From: Actinokineospora diospyrosa | GTDB taxonomy: Bacteria > Actinomycetota > Actinomycetes > Mycobacteriales > Pseudonocardiaceae | Assembly (NCBI RefSeq): GCF_024171925.1 | Contig: NZ_JAMTCO010000001.1 | Span: 248,001-312,000 of the forward strand | Reading direction: 5' to 3' | DNA: 64,000 nt | Part shown: positions 7,702-16,200 of the stretch, one piece after another | How the letters are laid out: every line of letters starts with the position of its first letter | Position numbering within the stretch: position 1 is the stretch's first letter | The notes under the pieces: generated by a model | Seen by the model: only the letters and a program-made list of their open reading frames with translations | What the model was told of the DNA's origin: nothing | Database searches by the model: none | Translations under genes and position numbers: made by a program

Positions 7702-9960
7702 TTACTTCAGGCCGTTGTCCACCGCCGTCATAAGAGCGCCCGGGTCACCGGACATCTCCCACGCCATCACACCCAGCAGCTTCTTCTGCTTCAGCCAGGT
7801 GATCTTCTGCTGGATCGACCAAGCGTCGTCGAAGGTCCACCATTGGCCGTTCGTGCCGCCCGTGTGGCAGGCGGTCGCGATAGAGGCTGTGTCGTGGTAG
7901 ATGGTGCAGTTGGGCACGCTAGCGAGCAGGTTGCTGTACCCGCGTGTGCCTGCCTCTTCCGCGAACTGGCCAGGTGCCGCACCTGTCGCGGACTGCCATT
8001 CGCCCTTCTTACCGTTGTCGGGCACGCCCTGCCAGCCTCGGCCGTAGAACGCTAGACCCAATGTCAGCTTTCTCGGGTTGGCGCCCTTGTCGGTGTAGGC
8101 CTTGATGGCACCTTCAACGCTGAACTTGTTGTTGTACGGGTCTTCCGCGTCCGGGTAGAGGTTGCCCTGGTGGCCGGTGCGGTTGGGCTCCCACGAGTTG
8201 TCGCTGCCGGAGCCGTGGAAGTCGTAGCCCTGCACGTTCGCGACGTCCAGGTAGTCGAAGATCTTCGGGACGTCCCAGCCGGCCTGGACCTTGCCCGGGT
8301 CAGCGGGGGTGAACGCCTGGAGCTCGTACCTCTTACCCGTGGTCTTGCTCTTAGCGTCCAACTGCTCGCGGAACTCCTTGAGCAGCGCGGTCAGGTTGTC
8401 CTTGTCGTTGGGCGACCAGTGGTTGCCCGGGTGACCGTCAGCGCTACCGGGCCACTCCCAGTCGATGTCGATACCGTCGAAGATGCCTGCTGCGGTGCCA
8501 GGGCCACCCGCGCCGCCGTAGGCCTTGATGTTGCCGTTGATGTACGTGTCGATGCAGGAGGACACGAACTTCTTGCGGGAAGCGTCGGTGGCGGCCACGT
8601 CGGAGAAGTACTTCGAGTAGGTCCACCCGCCGAGGGAGATCAGGATCTTGATGTTCGGGTACTTCACCTTGAGCTTCTTGAGCTGGTTGAAGTTACCGCG
8701 CAGCGTCTCCCACCCGGTGTCGCCGACACCGTCGACCGACTGGCCCGCGGAGAACGGGCGCGAGTAGTCGGCCTCGGCGTCGCCTGCGCCGTCACCCTGG
8801 CTCGGGTCCTGCGGGTTGGCCGTGGTGCCCTTGGTGACGCCGGTGAGGCAGGTCAGGTTGACCGGGTCGATGTTGCCGAACGCGTAGAGCAGGTGGGTCA
8901 GCTTCGCCGCGGCCCCGTTGGTGACGAGGTTCTTGACGAAGAACTGCCTGCCGTAGATGCCCCACTGCACGAAGTACCCGATGCGGGCGTACCCGTCGAC
9001 GATGTCCTTCGTGGTAGCGGAAACAGCACCGCTCTGAGCCGACGCGTTGTCGAAGCCGTCCCGTGCGCGCACGGTGAAGCTGTACGCGGTGGAGGGCGAT
9101 AGGCCGGTCACCTTGGCCGTAGTGGTGGTCACGGTGGGGCCTGCGGCGCCGTTGACGTAGATGTCGTAGGCGACAACACCGGTGTTGTCCGTAGAGGCGT
9201 TCCAGGCGAGGGACACGCTGCCGGAGTCGGTCGCGGTGGAGCGCAGACCGCCGGGCACCGTAGGAGCCTGGGTGTCGTCGGACGGGTTGTTGGTCGTAAC
9301 CGTCAACGGCGTGCTTGCCGCCGACGACAGACCGTTCGTGTCCTTCGCCTTCACGGTGAACGTGTAGGCCGTGTTCGGCGTAAGGTCCTTGACGCTCGCC
9401 GTCAGGTCGGGCGTCGTGGCGACAAGGGCCGTGCCCTGGTAGAGCTCGTAGTTCGCGACCGGCAGCGAGCCGATCACCGAGGCGTCCCAGGCAAGCGTGA
9501 TGGTCTTGGTCGTCTTCACCGTCGCGCGCAGGTTCGCCGGGGCAGCGGGCGGGGTGTCAGGAGTGCCATCGCAGTTGCCGTTGTCGACCCGGCACTTGCT
9601 CGGCGTCGCGGTGGTGCTCAACCGGAACGACGGGCTGTACGGGTAGGTGGAGCGACCCGGCTGGATCGTGTTGATGTAGTACGCCGGGGTGAGGGTCACG
9701 CGGGTACCGGTCTGGCTCACGGTCGCGTTGGCATTCGCGGTCGCGGTGACCCCCGCGGGCAACTCGAACTGGATGGACCAGCCGGTGACGGCGGCACTGC
9801 CGGAGTTGGTGACGGTGTACTCGCCACTGGTACCGGTCAACACGAGCGCGGCGCGCAGCGAGCCAGCCGCGGAGGCCGGTTGGTTCACGACGATCAGTGC
9901 GGAGGCGGCCAGCAGGAGGCTCGCCGCCACGGTGGACAAACGACGAAGAGTACGTCTCAT
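7702..9960 (-). CDS. Secreted GH18 chitinase with cellulose/chitin-binding and two FN3 domains
   Basis: 752 residues. A signal peptide (M-R-R-T-L-R-R then a hydrophobic core ending P-A-S-A-A) is followed by a CBM2-like module (about 32-135, with W-S-I-Q-F-E-L-P-A-G), two fibronectin III domains (about 147-235 and 243-330) and a GH18 barrel (about 335-750). The active-site motif D495-G-I-D498-I-D500-W-E502 fits D-x-x-D-x-D-x-E, with Glu502 as the catalytic acid; S-L-G-G-W is also present. It hydrolyses chitin outside the cell. The ATG at 9960 is preferred to an upstream in-frame GTG because it has a GGAG site and starts the signal peptide. Two DasR-type operators lie just upstream. Confidence 0.96.
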   Translation of the reverse strand: MRRTLRRLSTVAASLLLAASALIVVNQPASAAGSLRAALVLTGTSGEYTVTNSGSAAVTGWSIQFELPAGVTATANANATVSQTGTRVTLTPAYYINTIQPGRSTYPYSPSFRLSTTATPSKCRVDNGNCDGTPDTPPAAPANLRATVKTTKTITLAWDASVIGSLPVANYELYQGTALVATTPDLTASVKDLTPNTAYTFTVKAKDTNGLSSAASTPLTVTTNNPSDDTQAPTVPGGLRSTATDSGSVSLAWNASTDNTGVVAYDIYVNGAAGPTVTTTTAKVTGLSPSTAYSFTVRARDGFDNASAQSGAVSATTKDIVDGYARIGYFVQWGIYGRQFFVKNLVTNGAAAKLTHLLYAFGNIDPVNLTCLTGVTKGTTANPQDPSQGDGAGDAEADYSRPFSAGQSVDGVGDTGWETLRGNFNQLKKLKVKYPNIKILISLGGWTYSKYFSDVAATDASRKKFVSSCIDTYINGNIKAYGGAGGPGTAAGIFDGIDIDWEWPGSADGHPGNHWSPNDKDNLTALLKEFREQLDAKSKTTGKRYELQAFTPADPGKVQAGWDVPKIFDYLDVANVQGYDFHGSGSDNSWEPNRTGHQGNLYPDAEDPYNNKFSVEGAIKAYTDKGANPRKLTLGLAFYGRGWQGVPDNGKKGEWQSATGAAPGQFAEEAGTRGYSNLLASVPNCTIYHDTASIATACHTGGTNGQWWTFDDAWSIQQKITWLKQKKLLGVMAWEMSGDPGALMTAVDNGLK

Positions 9961-9994
9961 GGGGTGGCTCCAGGGGATGACGGAGTAGGCCCTG

Positions 9995-10010
9995 TGTGGT
10001 CTAGACCACA
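9995..10010. promoter_or_regulatory. DasR-type operator (dre) 1
   Basis: Perfect 16-bp palindrome TGTGGTCTAGACCACA, matching the core TGGTCTAGACCA of the DasR-responsive element known from Streptomyces chitin and N-acetylglucosamine genes. It sits about 35 bp upstream of the chitinase start, so occupancy should repress transcription until glucosamine-type ligands release the regulator. Confidence 0.85.
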
Positions 10011-10034
10011 CTCGAATCTAGCGGGTGGATCGGT

Positions 10035-10050
10035 TTAGGTCTAGACCAAT
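10035..10050. promoter_or_regulatory. DasR-type operator (dre) 2
   Basis: Second site TTAGGTCTAGACCAAT with the same CTAG centre, exactly 40 bp from the first centre (about four helical turns, so the two sites face the same side). An outer GGTTT/AAACC inverted repeat extends its symmetry. Confidence 0.75.
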
Positions 10051-10159
10051 AAACCGGCGGAATTCACCAGTTGGCCCTGGTCGCGCTCCCCGGGTCCGGC
10101 CGTCGCGGTCGCATTGGCCACCCGTGACCGCTTCCTGCCCGCCCGCCCCGGATGCCCAG

Positions 10160-10187
10160 TTGTCCACAACCCCCCACGCCGTCCACA
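10160..10187 (+). repeat. Isolated pair of DnaA-box-like nonamers, 19-bp register
   Basis: TTGTCCACA at 10160 and CCGTCCACA at 10179 are direct repeats with starts 19 bp apart, the same register as the five pairs around 27.7-27.9 kb and 63.0-63.1 kb. The surrounding repeat sequence found there is absent here. Confidence 0.6.
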
Positions 10188-10261
10188 GAACCGACTTCCC
10201 CGTTGTTCCCGCAGCTCAGCCCCCGCTACGGTCGCTGTGTACCCACCGGAAGGAGTGGAAA

Positions 10262-10390
10262 ATGGGAATGCCGCCGATAAATGGGAACCCGACGTCCAAG
10301 CGGAATTCCGACGATTCGGGCCGGACGCGACTCGAATTCGCTTCCCGAGAAGCTCGATGGCACGGGGTAGTGGACCTCTTACCGGAGTAG
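10262..10390 (+). CDS. Small ORF of 42 residues with strong ribosome-binding site
   Basis: ATG at 10262 is preceded by AGGAG with six bases of spacing. The predicted peptide starts M-G-M-P-P-I-N-G-N-P and ends V-D-L-L-P-E; it is polar, charged and Cys-free, so it does not look like a lanthipeptide or other Cys-based RiPP precursor. It lies between the chitinase operators and a convergent pentapeptide-repeat gene. I do not recognise a family; the good translation signal is the main support. Confidence 0.4.
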   Translation: MGMPPINGNPTSKRNSDDSGRTRLEFASREARWHGVVDLLPE

Positions 10391-10442
10391 GTCCCCTTGG
10401 TCCCTCCGTTGGTCCGCCCGCGTGGCGCGACGGGAGGGGCGG

Positions 10443-11102
10443 TCAGGGGATGACGTTCAGGCCCGCTTCGGCCGCGAGTTGGCTGGCGAGCGCGTTCGCC
10501 TGATCGGCGTAGATCCGCGCGCCGCGCATGCTGAGCAGGCCGCGCACGCCGGTGACCCTGGATTCGGTCAGGTCGCAGCCGGTGGCCCGGGTCGCCTCGA
10601 AGTCGGTGTCGATCAGGTCGCACTCGTCGAAGACCACGTTCGACAGGTCGCCAGCCAAGAGGCTCTCCCGGAACGAGCAGCGCTGGAAGACAACTGTGTT
10701 CTTCACGTCCCCGAAGCGGAGGGTCGCGTAGTCGAACCGGCAGTCCCGCGCGTACACGTCGGCGGCTTGGTCGATGTCGAGCCGCAGCCCGATCGCTTGG
10801 GAGCGCAGGAATTCCGTGCGCCGGGCGACCGGCGCGGACACGGTCGCGTTGGCGAGGTCGGCACCGTCGAACCGCACGTTGGCGAGCTCCACGGGGCTCA
10901 ACCGAGATCCTGAAAGGTCAACATCCGTGATCACCACCACCGACAGCGAGCCGCCGCCGGTGACGCCCGACTGCTCGCCCGGCCCTAGGCGCGCGTCCCG
11001 GTATGCGAACGCCCCCGCGAAATCGAGCGGTTCGTCAACCAGGTCTTGCTCCTCGATGGAGGCACGGTGGAGCGTCTTACCCGCGACCTTCAAGAACTCC
11101 AT
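10443..11102 (-). CDS. Pentapeptide-repeat protein
   Basis: 219 residues with repeated A(D/N)LxX-type pentapeptides (for example V-R-F-D-G-A-D-L-A-N-A and C-D-L-I-D-T-D-F-E-A), predicting a right-handed quadrilateral beta-helix. No signal peptide, so cytoplasmic. Some family members mimic DNA and protect gyrase, but nothing here identifies a target. The ATG at 11102 gives M-E-F-L-K-V-A-G-K-T-L and lies downstream of the terminator for the next reverse-strand gene, so it is probably its own unit. Confidence 0.9.
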   Translation of the reverse strand: MEFLKVAGKTLHRASIEEQDLVDEPLDFAGAFAYRDARLGPGEQSGVTGGGSLSVVVITDVDLSGSRLSPVELANVRFDGADLANATVSAPVARRTEFLRSQAIGLRLDIDQAADVYARDCRFDYATLRFGDVKNTVVFQRCSFRESLLAGDLSNVVFDECDLIDTDFEATRATGCDLTESRVTGVRGLLSMRGARIYADQANALASQLAAEAGLNVIP

Positions 11103-11125
11103 GCGGGCAACCTATCGCCCGCAGA

Positions 11126-11165
11126 GCCGGGCCTTCGGCCGTCGATTACCAGCCGAAGGCCCGGC
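11126..11165 (-). terminator. Hairpin terminator after the Cys-rich gene
   Basis: A 14-bp perfect stem (GCCGGGCCTTCGGC at 11126-11139 pairing with 11152-11165) and a 12-nt loop, directly after the reverse-strand gene ending at 11169. Confidence 0.8.
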
Positions 11166-11168
11166 AGG

Positions 11169-11534
11169 TCATGCCCGAGTGCTGACCTGGGGGCAGACCG
11201 CGCAGGCGCTGGGGCCCTCTTGGGACCACCAGCGGCAACTGTCCCGGATCCCGCACTCGGCGAGCGGGCCGTCCGCGGGGGTCGGGTAGTCCTCGTGGGC
11301 CGCGTCGAGGGCTCGGCAGGCGCCGTCCCAGAAGGCGCAGCCGGTGGTGGCGCAGGGGGTCGCGAAGCGGTACCGCGACTCCAGTGGACCGTCGACCTGG
11401 GATTCGAGGTGGGTGCGCAGGGTGGGGGTCAGCGTCGGGCCGTGCGGGGTGAACACGACCCGGCCGCCGGGGCCCATGATCCCGAGCAGGGTGGCGCCGG
11501 GGGTGGCCTGCCCGCTCGGGCAGGTGGCCTTCAC
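11169..11534 (-). CDS. Cysteine-rich small protein of unknown function
   Basis: 121 residues, GTG start overlapping the stop of the upstream gene (GTGA), so translationally coupled. It contains C-P-S-G-Q near the N-terminus, a hydrophobic G-G-R-V-V-F-T-P-H-G block, then a Cys cluster: C-A-T-T-G-C-A-F-W-D-G-A-C, E-C-G-I-R-D-S-C-R-W-W and C-A-V-C-P-Q-V. The pattern suggests a metal- or Fe-S-binding protein. No known family recognised. Its partner at 11531-11785 and the divergent cyclase-like gene suggest a three-gene functional unit. Confidence 0.75.
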   Translation of the reverse strand: MKATCPSGQATPGATLLGIMGPGGRVVFTPHGPTLTPTLRTHLESQVDGPLESRYRFATPCATTGCAFWDGACRALDAAHEDYPTPADGPLAECGIRDSCRWWSQEGPSACAVCPQVSTRA

Positions 11535-11785
11535 CCTTCCCGCTTGGCCAGGTAGCCCTGCACCTGGTCGGCGAGCTCCAGCGCGCGCGGACCGGCCAGC
11601 AGGTACCGGCCGATCAGCTCCCACTTGCGCAGCCGGGTGCCGCCGAACTCGAAGTAGGGCACGTCGCGGCCGATGACCTTGTCGACCGCGGTGGTGCCCG
11701 CCTCCGCCACCGCTTGGGCGATGACCGCGCGCTGGGCGTCGGACAACTCCAGGCCGTCGACCACGAACTTGAACTCGGTCGCCAT
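11531..11785 (-). CDS. Small helical protein of unknown function
   Basis: 84 residues starting M-A-T-E-F-K-F-V-V-D-G, with the helix-forming stretch L-S-D-A-Q-R-A-V-I-A-Q-A-V-A-E-A-G and a C-terminal Q-V-Q-G-Y-L-A-K-R-E-G. ATG preceded by GGAAGGAGCC. No signal peptide or membrane segment. It is the first gene of a two-gene coupled unit with the Cys-rich gene and is divergent from the cyclase-like gene, about 190 bp away. Family not recognised. Confidence 0.75.
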   Translation of the reverse strand: MATEFKFVVDGLELSDAQRAVIAQAVAEAGTTAVDKVIGRDVPYFEFGGTRLRKWELIGRYLLAGPRALELADQVQGYLAKREG

Positions 11786-11971
11786 CGGGGGGCTCCTTCC
11801 GCGAGGGGGCTTTCCGTTGTCCTCGCCCGGCCGCGACCGGGTGTGATGGCGCGCGGTCCAGGCCTGCCCGTTCGGGCAATGGCGGGGAACCGACCAGCTT
11901 TTGTCACCCGTGCGGGGCGCGCGTGCCCAGTACGGTGGTCGTGCACGGGGAGACGCGATGGGGAGGACGTT

Positions 11972-12739
11972 GTGAGCGAGGAACTACCGCCGTACCTGGG
12001 TGTGCTCGTGGTGGACGCCGAGCGGTACGGGTCGAACACCGATCCCGGTCAGCAGAAGCTCGCCGAGGCGATCCCCGAGGTCCTCGAGGCGGCGTTCCAC
12101 GAGAGCGGCCTGGCGCACGTCTGGGAGGGCAAGCTGTTCCCCCAGGACACCGGCGACGGCATGGGCCTGGCGTTCGACACCCGCCACCTGCCCGCCGTGG
12201 TCGAGGGGTTCTTCGGCGCGCTCCAAGAGGTCCTCGTCGCCCGCGACGCCTACATGCGCCGGTACAACCGCGCCCTGCGGCTGCGGCTGCGCGCGGCCCT
12301 GCACGTCGGCCCCGTCCTGCGCGTCGGCGGCGGCCGGGCCCTCGTCACCGCCCACCGCCTCCTCGACGCCGCCCCCCTGCGCGACGCCCTCAAGCGGTCC
12401 GACCCCGAGCGCACCTACCTCGCCGCCCTCCTCTCCAACCGGGTCCACGAGGACGTCGTGCACACCGACTACGCCACCCTCCCCACCGCCCCGGTCGAGG
12501 TGGAGATCAAGGAGTACCGCGCCACCGCCCACCTCCACGTCCCCACCCCCAGCGGCGACCTCCTCACCTCCGGCCTGGTCCCCATCCCAGAGCCTCCCGC
12601 CACCCCCGACCCCGCCGACCAGCCCGCTACTCCCGACCCCACTCCCACCACTGGCCCCGTCCACAACGTCATGAGCGGCATCCACACCGGCACCGCCATC
12701 CAGGTAGGTCACCTCCACGGCGGCCTCAACAACCACTGA
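11972..12739 (+). CDS. Nucleotidyl-cyclase-like protein with C-terminal RHIM/BASS-type amyloid motif
   Basis: 255 residues. The N-terminal part (about 5-175) resembles minimal class III cyclase domains of actinomycetes: V-V-D-A-E-R-Y-G-S early, D-T-G-D-G-M-G-L-A-F, R-A-A-L-H-V-G-P-V and A-H-R-L-L-D-A-A-P-L. Catalytic competence is uncertain, and it may be a degenerate sensor or effector. A Pro/Thr-rich linker (about 200-230) leads to a Gly/His-rich tail with G-T-A-I-Q-V-G-H-L-H-G-G-L, whose I-Q-V-G matches the RHIM core and the Q-x-G rhythm of bacterial amyloid signalling motifs in NLR-like systems. GTG start with GGGAGG five bases upstream. Confidence 0.75.
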   Translation: MSEELPPYLGVLVVDAERYGSNTDPGQQKLAEAIPEVLEAAFHESGLAHVWEGKLFPQDTGDGMGLAFDTRHLPAVVEGFFGALQEVLVARDAYMRRYNRALRLRLRAALHVGPVLRVGGGRALVTAHRLLDAAPLRDALKRSDPERTYLAALLSNRVHEDVVHTDYATLPTAPVEVEIKEYRATAHLHVPTPSGDLLTSGLVPIPEPPATPDPADQPATPDPTPTTGPVHNVMSGIHTGTAIQVGHLHGGLNNH

Positions 12740-12745
12740 CCACCC

Positions 12746-12772
12746 GCCGGTCGCACCCGAGGCGCGACCGGC
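12746..12772 (+). terminator. Hairpin terminator after the cyclase-like gene
   Basis: 9-bp stem GCCGGTCGC / GCGACCGGC with a 9-nt loop, starting 6 bp after the stop codon. Confidence 0.65.
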
Positions 12773-12780
12773 AGGACGGA

Positions 12781-12876
12781 TCACCCCATGTCCAGCAATC
12801 CCGTCGCCTCTACTTGGGCCTGCCCCGCTCTGGTGATCGCGTAGACCTCGTCAGCGCGCCTGGCCCTCCAGCCGCC
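12781..12876 (-). pseudogene. Possible winged-helix regulator C-terminal fragment
   Basis: On the reverse strand, the last ~23 codons before a TGA at 12781-12783 read D-E-V-Y-A-I-T-R-A-G-Q-A-Q-V-E-A, the wing-plus-helix ending typical of PadR/MarR-like regulators (Y-x-I-T-x-A-G). There is no start or helix-turn-helix in that frame; an overlapping frame upstream stops exactly at the junction (12851-12853), as if a frameshift had split the gene. Short and unsupported otherwise. The rest of the 12.74-13.28 kb interval shows no convincing gene. Confidence 0.25.
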
Positions 12877-13275
12877 TGGCGGTGCGGCGGCGTTGCGGCG
12901 GGGTTGCGCAGAGGGTGTCCACGACCCCAAGCGGCCAGCCGTAAGCCGAGTCAACGCGGGGTGGCTGTTTGACCGGCAAGCCCGGGAGCCCAGGTACGTG
13001 GTCCCACGCTTCGAACGGGCGCGACAGTGCGGTGCGCAATTCGGTGGTCGGGCTCAATTGGGGTTAGGGAATCCGCTTTGTCCGGATTTTTCGTGGGCGG
13101 GCGGCAGTCACTCCGCGGACTCGGAAAATCCCTACCCCGCAAGGGGATCCGTCGTACATACCGCCGAAGGGCGTAATTGTGTGATTGGCCCTCTCCAGGC
13201 GAAACGTTGTTCCGGGGGTAGCGATGTAAGCGACGCCGGCGTGGTCGGCCTGGGAACTTCGGTCGAGGACGGGTC

Positions 13276-16200
13276 ATGGGATTGCTTCGCCCCCGCCGGG
13301 CGCGTGTGGTGTTGGCCGCGCTGGTGTCGATGGTGCTGGTCGGGTTCGGGTTACCCGGGTACGCGGCCGCGGTGGCGCCCGCGTTCGTGCAGAAGGTGAG
13401 CGCGCGGGCGATCGTGGCCAGCAAGGCCGTCACGCTGCCGGGCAACGTGACCACCGGGAACCGGATCGTCGTGCAGGTCGGGGTCTGGAGCAGCGGGAAC
13501 GCCAAGGCGAAGTCGGTCAAGGACGCCGCGAACAACACCTACACCCTGCTGTCCTCGGTCACCGCGTCCGACGGCACCGAGCTCAGCGTCTGGAGCGCGC
13601 CGGTCGTCAACGGGGGTGGGACCAAGCCCGCCATCACCGTGACCGCGACCGCCAAGGCCGACCTCGGGATCGCCGTCGCCGAGTACTCCGGGCTGTCCCA
13701 GGTGGCCGACGCGACCGTGGTGGACCAGAAGGCGCAGGCGACGGGGACCAGCACGGTCGCCGGGGTCGTCACGTCCGGTCCGACGCCGCTCACCACCGGT
13801 GATGGCCTCGCCCTCGGCTTCTACGTCGACTCCGGTTTCGGCAAGACCCTCGCGGCGGGCGCTGGGTTCACCGAGCGCGTCAACGTGTCGCCGACCTCGG
13901 ACATGGAGTTCGTCCTCGAGGACCGACCGGTCGGCGCGGGCGAGCAGCCCAGCGCGGGCGTGTCCACCGGCTCCGGCGTCCCCTGGCTGATGGCCACGAT
14001 CGTCTTCAAGGCCTCGGGCAACACCGGCGGCGGCGGACCTACCGCGCCGTCCACGCCCACGTCGGTCACCGCGCAGGCAGGTAATGCCAGCGCCACCGTG
14101 AACTGGACTGTCCCGCCCAACGGCGGCAGCCCGATCGTCTCGTACAGCATCACCCCGTACGCGAACGGCACCGCGCTGGCGCCCATCGTCCTTAGCGCCC
14201 CGGCAGCCACACTCCAAGTGCCCGGGCTGACCAACGGCACCCCTTACACATTCACCGTCGCTGCGACCAACGCGATCGGCACTAGTGCCGCGTCTGCCCC
14301 GTCCAACGCAGTTACGCCTACCGCGTCCCCGCAGGGCCAGTGGGCGCCCGCCATGGACTGGCCGTTCGTCGCCGTGCACATGGTCGCGTTGAACAACGGC
14401 AAGTACCTGCTGTGGGACGGCTGGCACCAGCCGGAGCCGACCTACCTGTGGGACCCGGCGACCAACAACTTCACCACCATCATGGCGCCGGACAGCATCT
14501 TCTGCGCCGCCAACGCCCACCTGCCCGACGGCCGCGTCCTCGTCGTCGGCGGCTACGGCGTCGTCTCGACCGGTGAGCTCGGCATCAAGGACACCACCAT
14601 CTTCGACCCGGCCACCAACGCGTGGAGCCGCGTCGCGGACATGCACTACCCCCGGTGGTACCCGAGCATCACCGAGCTGCCGGACGGCCGCTACGTCACC
14701 ATCAGCGGCAACACCTCCGACGCCTACACCTGGGCGGAGCACCCCGAGGTCTACGACCCGGCCAACAACACCTGGACCGTCCTCAACAACGTCAACACCT
14801 CGCAGATCCACGAGGTCGAGTACCCCTTCGCCTACCTGGCCCCCAACGGCAAGGTGTTCACGATGGGCCCGTCGGAGGACGTCTCCTACTGGCTCGACGT
14901 CAACAACCAGACCTGGACCCCGGTGGGCGCCAGCGGCGTCATCAACGGCTCCTCCACCATGTACCGGCCGGGCAAGATCCTCTACAGCGGCGGGTCCACC
15001 ACGGTCTCCGACGGCGCGCCCGCGATGGCCAACACCTCGGTGATCGACCTGACCGCGCCCACCGCGGCGTGGCGGCAGACCTCGCCGATGAACACCGCGC
15101 GCGACTTCCACACCCTCACCACCATGGCCGACGGCAAGGTCCTCGCGGTCGGCGGCGCCCCTACCAGCGACCAGAGCAAGCTCAACACCGGCATCCTCAA
15201 CGCCGAGATCTGGGACCCGGCCACCGAGAAGTGGACCAACGCGGGCGCCATGGCCGTCCCGCGCCAGTACCACCAGACCGCGCTGCTGATGGCCGACGGT
15301 CGCGTGCTGGTCGCGGGCGGTGGCCACCACATCAGCGCCACCGTGCCCGGCCAGCTCTCCGCGCAGATCTTCTCCCCGCCGTACCTGTTCAACGGCGCCC
15401 GCCCGACGGTCACCGCGGCCCCGGCGAGCACCGCGTACGCGCAGACCATCTCGGTGTCCACCCCGGACGCGGCGGACATCAGCGCGGTCAACCTGGTGTC
15501 GATGGGCGCCAACACCCACCAGAGCGACATGGACCAGCGGTTCGTCCCGCTGCAGTTCACCAAGGGCGTAGGCAAGCTCGACATCCAGACCCCGGCGGGC
15601 GCCGCGCTGGCCCCGCCCGGTGACTACATGCTGTTCGTGGTGAACTCCGCGGGCGTGCCCTCGGTCGCCAAGACCGTGCGGATCCTGCCGTCGATCACCG
15701 CCCCGTCCGCCCCCTCGGCGGTGGCCGCGGTCGCGAGCAACGCCTCGGCGACGGTCACCTGGTCGGCGCCCGGTGACGGTGGCAACGCCATCACCAACTA
15801 CACCGTCACGCCTTACATCGGCTCGACCCCGCAGACCCCGGTAGCGGTAACTGGCACGACCGCCGTGGTCGCCGGTCTTACCAACGGCACCGCCTACACC
15901 TTCCGGGTCACTGCGACCAACGGGATCGGTACTAGTGCCCCGTCAACCCCGTCGAACTCGGTAACCCCATCTGCCACTCCGATCCCCGGGTACGTGCAGC
16001 AGGTGACCGGTCGCGGACCGGGTGCCGAGCGGGCGGTCACCACGCCGTCCGCGGTGCAGGTGGGGGACCGGTTGGTGGTCCAGGTGGGCATCTGGAACAC
16101 CGTCGGCTCCCGGGCCACCGGCGTTCGGGACTCCGCGGGCAACGTCTACACCAAGGTGTCGAGCATCGTCGCCACGGACAACACCGAGCAGAGCATCTGG

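Noticed and set aside
13351-15519. 722-codon reverse-strand frame opposite the copper radical oxidase
   Set aside because: Low-complexity Gly/Arg/Val composition from the complementary strand of a real gene with all catalytic residues conserved.
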